A stretch of DNA of 64,000 bases from Nostoc sp. UHCC 0702 (GTDB lineage Bacteria > Cyanobacteriota > Cyanobacteriia > Cyanobacteriales > Nostocaceae), in contig CP071065.1 in the NCBI GenBank assembly GCA_017164015.1, positions 6,400,091 to 6,464,090 of the forward strand, in the 5' to 3' direction. The notes under the pieces were generated by a model. The model ran no database searches. It saw nothing but the letters and a program-made list of their open reading frames with translations, and was not told where the DNA came from. A program made the translations under genes and the position numbers. The first letter of the stretch is position 1. Every line of letters starts with the position of its first letter. Shown piece after piece: positions 45,379 to 52,847 of the stretch.

Positions 45379-47301
45379 ATGACCATGCACAATTCCGTTG
45401 AATTCCAAGACGCTTTTGATGTGATTGTCGTCGGTGCAGGTCACTCCGGTTGCGAAGCAGCACTCGCCGCTGCCCGCCTCGGCTGTCGGACTCTGCTACT
45501 GACACTCAACTTGGATAAAATCGCTTGGCAACCTTGTAACCCAGCGGTGGGTGGCCCTGCTAAATCTCAGTTGACCCATGAGGTGGATGCCCTCGGCGGT
45601 GAAATTGGCAAAATGGCAGACCGTACCTACCTGCAAAAGCGCATCCTCAACTCTTCACGAGGGCCTGCGGTTTGGGCATTACGCGCCCAGACTGACAAGC
45701 GCGAATACGCAGCGGTGATGAAGAATATTGTTGAGAATCAGGAAAATTTGACCATCCGCGAAGGCATGGCCACAGACTTGGTGCTGGGTGCTAACGATGA
45801 AGTGATTGGGGTTGAAACTTACTTTGGGGTAGCCTTTGAGTGCAAAGCGGTAATATTGACAACTGGCACCTTCTTGGGAGGTAAGATTTGGGTTGGTAAC
45901 AAATCCATGCCAGCAGGACGGGCTGGGGAATTTGCGGCTGAGGGATTGACAGAAACTCTCAATCGGCTAGGATTTGAAACTGGACGACTGAAGACCGGTA
46001 CGCCAGCGCGGGTAGACAAGCGATCGGTTGACTACAGTAAAATGACAATCCAGCCAGGAGATGAACAAGCAGGCTGGTTTAGCTTTGACCCAGAGGTGTG
46101 GGTAGAAAGGGAACAGATGCCTTGCTACATTACCCGCACCACTGCCGAAACCCATCGCCTAATTCAGGAAAATTTACACCTGTCTCCTGTTTATGGTGGT
46201 TGGGTAGAGGCAAAAGGGCCTCGTTATTGCCCCAGTATTGAAGATAAGATTGTGCGCTTTGCCGATAAAGAAAGCCATCAAATCTTTATTGAACCAGAAG
46301 GACGGGATATACCAGAACTATATATCCAAGGGTTTTCTACAGGGTTGCCAGAAAATTTACAACTCCAAATGTTACGTAGTCTCCCTGGTTTAGAAAACTG
46401 CTTCATGTTGCGTCCGGCTTATGCTGTGGAATATGACTATTTACCAGCTACACAGTGTTACCCCACACTGATGACAAAGAAAATTGCCGGGTTGTTTTGT
46501 GCTGGACAAATTAACGGCACCACAGGTTATGAAGAAGCCGCAGCCCAAGGTATTGTGGCAGGAATTAACGCCGCCCGACTTGTTCGCGGTCAGGAAATGA
46601 TTGTTTTTCCGCGTGAGCAAAGTTATATTGGGACGTTGGTTGATGATTTGTGTACAAAAGATTTACGGGAACCTTACCGGATGCTGACCAGTAGGTCTGA
46701 ATATCGGTTACTACTGCGTTCTGATAATGCTGACCAACGCCTGACACCTTTAGGACGGGAAATTGGCTTGATTGATGACCGTCGCTGGGAAATGTTTATG
46801 GGTAAACAGGCACAGATAGCCAGTGAAAAAGCACGGCTATACGCCACCAGAGTCAAAGAACATGATGAAATCGGAATTGCGATCGCAACTGTTTTTGGGC
46901 AAGCAATCAAAGGTTCCATTACCCTAGCTGACTTACTGCGTCGTCCAGGATTTCATTACGTTGACCTCGAAAGTTACGGACTGGGAAACCCCGAACTCAA
47001 CTCTTGCGAAAAACAAAGCGCAGAAATTGACATTAAGTATTCTGGCTATGTTGCCAGACAACAAAACCAAATTGAACAGATTGCCCGTCAAGCACATCGC
47101 CAGTTGCCTGCGGATTTGGATTACACAACAATTGATACCCTTTCCAAAGAAGCGCGGGAAAAGCTAACTAAAGTAAAACCCTTGACAATCGGTCAAGCTG
47201 CACGCATCGGTGGCGTGAATCCTGCCGATATTAACGCTTTGTTAATATATTTAGAATTGCGTAGAACCAAGTCCCAGTCAGTGTTTACAGCATTAACTTA
47301 A
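45379..47301 (+). CDS. mnmG: MnmG (GidA), tRNA wobble-uridine modification enzyme
   Basis: MnmG works with MnmE to add the aminomethyl group at position 5 of wobble U34 in tRNAs. The 640-residue protein has the FAD-binding GAGHSGCEA at residues 19-27, the signatures PCNPAVGGPAKSQL and MTKKIAGLFCAGQINGTTGYEEAAAQG, and an intact C-terminal helical domain (LTIGQAARIGGVNPADI). ATG at 45379 and ATG at 45385 are both possible. A small hairpin CTCGTCTA/TAGACGAG lies 129 bases after the stop but has no T-run. Confidence 0.96.
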   Translation: MTMHNSVEFQDAFDVIVVGAGHSGCEAALAAARLGCRTLLLTLNLDKIAWQPCNPAVGGPAKSQLTHEVDALGGEIGKMADRTYLQKRILNSSRGPAVWALRAQTDKREYAAVMKNIVENQENLTIREGMATDLVLGANDEVIGVETYFGVAFECKAVILTTGTFLGGKIWVGNKSMPAGRAGEFAAEGLTETLNRLGFETGRLKTGTPARVDKRSVDYSKMTIQPGDEQAGWFSFDPEVWVEREQMPCYITRTTAETHRLIQENLHLSPVYGGWVEAKGPRYCPSIEDKIVRFADKESHQIFIEPEGRDIPELYIQGFSTGLPENLQLQMLRSLPGLENCFMLRPAYAVEYDYLPATQCYPTLMTKKIAGLFCAGQINGTTGYEEAAAQGIVAGINAARLVRGQEMIVFPREQSYIGTLVDDLCTKDLREPYRMLTSRSEYRLLLRSDNADQRLTPLGREIGLIDDRRWEMFMGKQAQIASEKARLYATRVKEHDEIGIAIATVFGQAIKGSITLADLLRRPGFHYVDLESYGLGNPELNSCEKQSAEIDIKYSGYVARQQNQIEQIARQAHRQLPADLDYTTIDTLSKEAREKLTKVKPLTIGQAARIGGVNPADINALLIYLELRRTKSQSVFTALT

Positions 47302-47527
47302 CTTAAACTTCATGAAGGATGAGTATAGTAGATAAAGAGGAGATTAGTATGATAGATGACATGAATTAGGTACTGGCATCATCAGCAGTCTCCGGATTTA
47401 ACTTGAACTTAATATTACCAAGCAATCAACTCGTCTAGATTTAGACGAGCGATTGGATATTTCTTCAAAAATCCTGATTCTCAAGCAGTAGGGGCGGCGT
47501 CCCCCATACTAGCAGCCATAACCCAAA

Positions 47528-48934
47528 ATGCCCATGTTACAAGCAGCCAGCACCCATCTCATTATTCCAGAACCATCAGAAGACTTGCTCACCAACGAGC
47601 CTTGGTCGATAGAAATCTATGCTGATGGCTTAATGGATGAACTATTTTCTGATATCGACGAAATCTTAGATTTTAGTGGAAATCTGCCTTCCCAAACTGG
47701 GAGAAATGGCAATCGTCCATCACGTCGTTCTAGGGAAGAAATTAACCTACGCGAACGGTTTTACAAGTCGGCGAACCCTTCCAAACCAGTAACTCCAGAA
47801 GATGAGCAACTGCAAACAGTTAATGTACCGCAAATTATCTTGCCAAGTACAATCAAGAAGACTGGACAAGCCGTTACTCAAGTCAAGAAAAATCATTTGA
47901 GTACGGTTGTGGTTGACACTCCGAGTGTGACAGCAGTTAGTCAAAGGCCTCAGCTAAGCAAGCGTGGTTTAGGCAAACTGGTGATTTTGGGAACAACCAT
48001 TGGTTTTGCGATCGCTGGCACGCTCTATCTATTACACTCTGGAGTACTACTGCTTCTGGGTTCCAAATTGACCCAGCCAATCTATTTACCACAGTCGCAG
48101 TCACAGTTGTATCACAAAGTCGAAGTTGAGGCTGACTTAATAGACTACATGCTGGGGTCGCTGACAGTTATAGATCAGCAAGGCGCAATCAATAAGCAGC
48201 AATCTGTCCGTCCAGGATTTACTAATAGGGTAGTCTCTAACCCAAACACCATTGCTTTTGCTAACACCCAGCCTGCGGGTAATCTGCCACCTCCCCTAAG
48301 TGCGAACAATACACCACTGACTCCAAACCGTTCTGCAAGCGTCGTTGAGCGGATTTACATCCCTGTTTATCAAGCACCGTCGCCAATGCGCTATGCGCCG
48401 CCACCTATTCCTGGCGCTCCCAGAATCATATCGCCATTAGCAACTAATTCCCAGATATCTCAACTGCCTGTAGTCAAAACTACTCTCAATCAAGTCAAGC
48501 AAGCAGCCAAGCCTGTAAGTGTTAACACGGTAGCTACTGCTGTACGTCCAGAACTTAAGCCTGTACCTGTGCGAACTGCACCAATCACCGTGCGGCAACA
48601 ACCCAATCCTTTGCCTGCCTTACCAGTTGTGCCATTTGGTGCCCCAGTACCAAATTTACCTACCGCCACAGCACCCACTCCCTCACCAACTACGCAGCAA
48701 CAGGCATATTTACCCACTTCTGCCGCAACTATTCCTAGCCATACCTTAGAGGGATTTGCAGAATTAGGCAAAAAATCTGTAGCTTTATTTCAAGTTGACG
48801 GCGTGACTCGTCAGTTCAACATCGGAGAAAGCATTGGCTCAAGTGGTTGGACATTAGTAGATGTTAGCAACGGTGAAGTTGTAGTTCGCCGCAACGGTGA
48901 AGTGCGATCAATTTATGCAGGGCAAAAGTTGTAG
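47528..48934 (+). CDS. Single-pass membrane protein with Pro-rich linker and C-terminal GspC/PilP-like beta domain
   Basis: I do not know a named family. The order is: acidic N terminus (~1-60), polar linker, one transmembrane helix at about 155-182 (LVILGTTIGFAIAGTLYLL), a long Pro/Gln/Ala-rich periplasmic linker (~200-410), and a C-terminal ~55-residue beta domain (FQVDGVTRQFNIGES; GWTLVDVSNGEVVVRRNGEVRSIYAGQKL). The last resembles the small HR domain of GspC/PilP proteins, which connect inner- and outer-membrane machinery. That link is inference from pattern only. Confidence 0.6.
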   Translation: MPMLQAASTHLIIPEPSEDLLTNEPWSIEIYADGLMDELFSDIDEILDFSGNLPSQTGRNGNRPSRRSREEINLRERFYKSANPSKPVTPEDEQLQTVNVPQIILPSTIKKTGQAVTQVKKNHLSTVVVDTPSVTAVSQRPQLSKRGLGKLVILGTTIGFAIAGTLYLLHSGVLLLLGSKLTQPIYLPQSQSQLYHKVEVEADLIDYMLGSLTVIDQQGAINKQQSVRPGFTNRVVSNPNTIAFANTQPAGNLPPPLSANNTPLTPNRSASVVERIYIPVYQAPSPMRYAPPPIPGAPRIISPLATNSQISQLPVVKTTLNQVKQAAKPVSVNTVATAVRPELKPVPVRTAPITVRQQPNPLPALPVVPFGAPVPNLPTATAPTPSPTTQQQAYLPTSAATIPSHTLEGFAELGKKSVALFQVDGVTRQFNIGESIGSSGWTLVDVSNGEVVVRRNGEVRSIYAGQKL

Positions 48935-49003
48935 AATTTGCAGCGATCGCTTTTCGGTTGGTAAGCAATTAAAAATGACAATGTGCGTAAGCCCTGGAAA
49001 TAT

Positions 49004-49963
49004 TCAAGCGGTAATTACTGTTGAAGGTATAAGCGCTAGCAGGTCTGCAAGCGAACCATTGAATAGATTACTATCTTCATCCTCCGCTACAATACCAGGC
49101 ACTTCAGTCTTATCGCTATATTGCCAGAAAGCCCAAGTTTTCCACTCCCTTGGAATCAATGGTTTTGGATTATTTAATTTTGGGTTTGCTGGATAATGAG
49201 CCACCCATAAAGGATAATTAGAAAACTCTGTGACACCAGACATGAACTCAGTCCAGAAACCAAAACTAGTGTAGATAATTGGCTTGCGCTTAATCTCAGT
49301 TTCAACTATATCAATCCATGTGCGGACTCGCTTAACTCGCTCAGATTTACTCACAGATTCCCATTGAAGTTTTACTGAGTCTGGGAAATGCTCTAAATCT
49401 AATGCAGGGGGCAAATCCCCTGGCTGAATTGGCTCAACGCTGGCAACATAATCAAGAAAGTTACGAGCTTGGTCTTTAGGATCTGTAGTAGGTCTGAAAA
49501 AGTGATAAGCACCACGAATAACGCCTGCTTCCTCCATTTGCCGCCAGTTTCTCGGAAAGGTATCATCTCTCCATGTCTTTCCTTCAGTTGCTTTGGCAAA
49601 CGCAAAACTAAAACCTGCACTTCTAACTTGAGGCCAGTTGACTAATTGATCGTGATTGGAAACATCAATTCCTGGCTCGAAGTCCTTGGCACTACTATTC
49701 AGAATGAGCGCAATTTCAGTACTATCAACTTGATTACCATCTTTGTCAAGTCCTACGATTTTAATCCTCCGTTTTCCTGGCTTGGAAAATCCAGGATAAG
49801 TCACAATCCATTCCCCTGATTGAACATCATCACCACCGAGGTGATATTGTTCGGCAAAAAGTTCTACTTTCACGACTTCGCCTTCTGCCTTACCCCTAAA
49901 AGTGATGGGTGTTTTCCAAAGAGATACTGTGTTATTTGTGGGCGTTGTGATAGTTACAGACAT
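49004..49963 (-). CDS. GH25-family lysozyme with N-terminal Ig-like domain
   Basis: The 319-residue protein has an Ig-like N-terminal domain (~1-95: VKVELFAEQYHLGGDDV; SGEWIVTYPGFSKPGKRRIKI) and a GH25 muramidase domain from ~100. The catalytic acids are in GIDVSNHDQLVNW and LPPALDLEHF, and the end has WAFWQYSDK. It cleaves peptidoglycan. The ATG at 49963 has AAAGGAG upstream. There is no signal peptide, as in phage or tailocin lysins. A frameshifted M15 peptidase remnant lies directly upstream, so this may be the rest of a lysis or tail cassette. Confidence 0.88.
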   Translation of the reverse strand: MSVTITTPTNNTVSLWKTPITFRGKAEGEVVKVELFAEQYHLGGDDVQSGEWIVTYPGFSKPGKRRIKIVGLDKDGNQVDSTEIALILNSSAKDFEPGIDVSNHDQLVNWPQVRSAGFSFAFAKATEGKTWRDDTFPRNWRQMEEAGVIRGAYHFFRPTTDPKDQARNFLDYVASVEPIQPGDLPPALDLEHFPDSVKLQWESVSKSERVKRVRTWIDIVETEIKRKPIIYTSFGFWTEFMSGVTEFSNYPLWVAHYPANPKLNNPKPLIPREWKTWAFWQYSDKTEVPGIVAEDEDSNLFNGSLADLLALIPSTVITA

Positions 49964-50003
49964 AGCAAAACTCCTTTAATATTTACTTGTTGGATATTAA
50001 GGT

Positions 50004-50300
50004 TTAAATTTGAATGGCATTATAGACAGTACTGCCACTACTAGAAGTAGCTCTGAGAAACTGCTTACGATTTCTTGGTTCAGTACTCAGATGAATCCAA
50101 TTCGGATTGTCTAAAATGCCAAATTTCAAAATAATTTGGTCGAACTCACGATTGTTATTCACCCCCAATCGCAAGTTGTTTTGTTCCTACATTTACTGGA
50201 ACGACATCAACAGCAAAGCCTTGACGATGGGCGTTATTCAAATAATACTCCCAAAGCGATGGTTTTGTCAGTAAAAATAGTGAATAATTTGTGTAAATAG
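50004..50300 (-). pseudogene. Frameshifted M15-type peptidase fragment
   Basis: One frame reads LWEYYLNNAHRQGFAVDVVP, then ends at a stop (50155) after KQLAIGGE. The second frame reads NREFDQIILKFG, DNPNWIHLS, EPRNRKQFLRAT to a stop at 50004. The frames meet in a run of five G (50162-50166 on the plus strand as C); dropping one G joins them to KQLAIGVNNNREFDQ without a break. The joined text matches the end of the Peptidase_M15_3 family (phage-type). The N-terminal catalytic part is not recognisable. Confidence 0.7.
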
Positions 50301-50400
50301 TTGTAAAGCTGTGCGTAATCCCACTAGTAATAACAGAAGATTTATGAAGTGATAGCAAAGCTGGCTGACTGATGATTGATGATTGATGACTGATGACTGC

Positions 50401-50451
50401 CATCGGTCAACAACCTTAACAGGTGATTATGCAATTTAGATGCGCTTTAGC
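50401..50451 (+). repeat. Dispersed 51-base repeat (copy 2 of 2)
   Basis: CATCGGTCAACAACCTTAAC...GTGATTATGCAATTTAG...GCTTTAGCT matches the copy at 36091-36142, and again follows an ATGACTGATGACTG-type STRR. Confidence 0.7.
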
Positions 50452-50460
50452 TGACTCCAG

Positions 50461-52416
50461 TTAGTTAATTGGTAAGGTAAACCAAAATGTTGCTCCTGCT
50501 GACAATCCACTTTTCACGCCAATTTCACCACCGTGAGCAGTGATAATTTGCTTACATATATACAACCCCAATCCTAAACTCACAGGATTACGGTTGTTAC
50601 CACCCCGGAAGTAAAGATCAAAAAGCTGTTCGCTTTGGTTTTGACTGATTCCTATGCCATTATCGCTGATACAGCAGTATATTTTATCACTTTTATGGTT
50701 AGCATTGATTGTCAAAAGCAAGCCAGGCGGATTATGTTTGACAGCGTTGATAATTAAGTTAGAAAACACTCGCCACAGTTGTGTGGGATCGGCATTTACT
50801 GTTGGTAAATCTGCGGTAACTAAATTGGTCAATTTAGTTTTATTTTCTGCTAGTATTGGCACTAAATCTGCGATCGCTGCTGACACAACAGTATGTAATT
50901 CTACGGCTTGTCGTTGTAAAACAACACCTTGAACTTCGTTAACATGAGCCTCCATCAGTGAATTAATTAAGTTAAGCTGGCGATCGCTACTTTGCACCAT
51001 CCCCTCTAAAATTGTGCGTGATACGGGGATTGACGATGGGGGAGATGAGGGAGATGAGGGAGATGAGGGAGATGAGGGAGATGAGGGAGATGAGGGAGAT
51101 GAGGGAGATGAGGGAGATGTTGATATTACTTTCCCTGCTCCCCTCCTCCCCTGCTCCCCTGCTCCCCTGCTCCCCTGCTCCCCTGCTCCCCTGCTCAATA
51201 GCTCAATAGCTCCTGTCCCTAGTCCCGGAGTATTGAGCAAATTCTTCAGCACCATTAAAGTGCCTAACACTGGGTTGCGTAAATCATGGGAAACCGCATG
51301 AAAAAATATTCGTAGTCCTTCTTCGGCTTGCTTGCGCTGGGTAATATCTTCAATCATGCCTTCGTAAAAAAGCAGTTTTCCCTGTTCATCACGAACTGCG
51401 TATGCTTTTTCCGAAATCCAGACAATGCTTCTGTCTCGGCGATAAATTTGAGACTCAAATTCTGAAACTATACCATGCTGTTCAATCAAGCGCACAAACT
51501 CTGCACGACGCTTTGGTTCAACATACAACTGATGTTCAATATCAGTAAAATTAGCTATCAAATCTTCGGCTGATGAGTAGCCATAAATACGTGCTAATGC
51601 AGGATTTGCCGTAATGTAACGTCCTTGGGGACTGCTTTGAAAAATACCTTCAATTGCATTTTCAAAGATACTACGATATTTAGCTTCTGTCACTTTGAGT
51701 TTACCATAGGCTGACTCCAGTTCTTGACGAGTATCAAACTCAGAGCGTCGTAGGCGATCGTATAGGTAAACGCCTATGTCACAGATAGCACAGAACCAAA
51801 AAACGTACAAAATAAACCTGACATTATGTAACTCTGAGTATCCTGGTAGAGGTGTTTTTAACCCTAGTGCTGTGTTGACAATAAAATAGCAAATTAGGAT
51901 GCTCACCTGAGATACTAAGTGGAGAGTCAAACGAACGGGTATGAAGATAGCTTGACTCAAGAATAGCAGCGTCCAAGCAAGGGTATCGGGTAAAGCAGTA
52001 CCTCTGAGGATTGTAAATAACTGTGATGCCAAATTAATTGACCAAGATGATGCCAAAAATATTAGCCCTGGATGACGATGACCGAACTTAGTTTTATGCA
52101 AGGCAAAACAGATCATGAGACTCAGTAGCATTGCAAGACTGATGGCCAGTCCTTGAGTTTTAACTACCTGTGGCAGATCTTCCATTTCCTTTAAAGGGAA
52201 AAAAAAGTCGTAAATGTTTCGCATAATAAAGGTTGACAAGCAGATCATTACCAGCCATAACCATAGATGCAACCTTTGCCAAAAAAAAAGATGCCTATTA
52301 GCTAGCCACTGGGTATTTGCAAACGAGGCTTGATAGATGGCAGTGATTTCATCTACGGTTGGTGCAGAAAAGGCTTTTCTACAAAAGTTTTGCACAGCTT
52401 TCACTAAAGTAGCCAT
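50461..52416 (-). CDS. Membrane PAS sensor histidine kinase with Ser-Pro repeat in the DHp domain
   Basis: After six or so membrane helices in the first ~220 residues (LHLWLWLVMICLSTFIM; LISLAMLL-like; FILYVFWFCAICDIGVYL) come a PAS domain (~240-370: KYRSIFENAIEGIFQSSPQGRYI), the phospho-acceptor His in FFHAVSHDLRNPVLG, and an intact HATPase domain: N-box NLIINAVKH, DNGIGIS, GLGLYICKQI. Between the two helices of the DHp domain is an insert of ~45 residues (GAGEQGSRGAGEQ and SPSSPSSP). The ATG at 52416 (MATLVKAVQ) is preferred to 52476. A related kinase lies upstream. No response regulator is adjacent. Confidence 0.82.
   Translation of the reverse strand: MATLVKAVQNFCRKAFSAPTVDEITAIYQASFANTQWLANRHLFFWQRLHLWLWLVMICLSTFIMRNIYDFFFPLKEMEDLPQVVKTQGLAISLAMLLSLMICFALHKTKFGHRHPGLIFLASSWSINLASQLFTILRGTALPDTLAWTLLFLSQAIFIPVRLTLHLVSQVSILICYFIVNTALGLKTPLPGYSELHNVRFILYVFWFCAICDIGVYLYDRLRRSEFDTRQELESAYGKLKVTEAKYRSIFENAIEGIFQSSPQGRYITANPALARIYGYSSAEDLIANFTDIEHQLYVEPKRRAEFVRLIEQHGIVSEFESQIYRRDRSIVWISEKAYAVRDEQGKLLFYEGMIEDITQRKQAEEGLRIFFHAVSHDLRNPVLGTLMVLKNLLNTPGLGTGAIELLSRGAGEQGSRGAGEQGRRGAGKVISTSPSSPSSPSSPSSPSSPSSPSSPSSPPSSIPVSRTILEGMVQSSDRQLNLINSLMEAHVNEVQGVVLQRQAVELHTVVSAAIADLVPILAENKTKLTNLVTADLPTVNADPTQLWRVFSNLIINAVKHNPPGLLLTINANHKSDKIYCCISDNGIGISQNQSEQLFDLYFRGGNNRNPVSLGLGLYICKQIITAHGGEIGVKSGLSAGATFWFTLPIN
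51037..51200. repeat. GAGATGAGG nonamer and CTGCTCCCC nonamer arrays inside the kinase gene
   Basis: About eight GAGATGAGG units (51041-51119), then a TGTTGATATTACT spacer, then CTGCTCCCC units (51138-51195). Being multiples of three, they keep the frame. The kinase at 52848 carries the same array type and the same TGTTGATATTACT spacer at the same place. Confidence 0.9.
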
Positions 52417-52510
52417 TAGCGTCTTACCCAAATTTACCCAAACATCAAAGGTGACTCTTTTTTCAGACTGCCACAACAGTCAATAGTCCAAACTTGATTT
52501 TTAACTATTA

Positions 52511-52566
52511 ACTGTGGACTGTTGACAACCCTAAACTTTATTTAATGTGCCAGTTGCGTAAGTCCT
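52511..52566 (-). repeat. Dispersed IS-terminus-like repeat, inverted copy
   Basis: Read on the minus strand it runs GGACTTACGCAACTGGCAC, then a near copy of the 9190-9246 sequence to the STRR (TTGTCAACAGTCCACAG). Only a few bases differ. Confidence 0.75.
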
Positions 52567-52615
52567 AAAATCAAGCAATTTTAAAAGCGAATACAAAGCT
52601 TTGGGAATAGAACTA

Positions 52616-52672
52616 AATACATTTGTACTATAAAATAGCGATCGCCGCCGTGCCAGTTGCGTAAGTCCTGAC
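52616..52672 (-). mobile_element. Solo left end of the 27541-type insertion sequence
   Basis: On the minus strand it reads TCAGGACTTACGCAACTGGC, then GGCGATCGCTA and AGTACAAATGTATT. The insertion sequence at 27541 has the same order: TIR, AGGCGATCGCTA, AGTACAGATGTATT. No transposase or right end accompanies it, so it is a relic or part of a MITE together with the 52511 repeat. Confidence 0.65.
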
Positions 52673-52847
52673 CCACACAAACATAGGGAGAAGAAAGTGT
52701 TTCTTTTATATTTTGCAGGAGCGAAAAATGGGCTTTTTAAAGGCTGATATCTTGTACGATTCTGAATTAACCCTACGATGGGCACTGCCAAAAACGTCAA
52801 AATCAAGCTTTGAACGAACTATTAGCAGTGCCCACCCTACACAAAAG

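Noticed and set aside
51012..51301. Frames reading Met-Arg-Glu or Asp-Glu-Gly repeats on the plus strand
   Set aside because: Antisense reading of the nonamer array inside the kinase gene.
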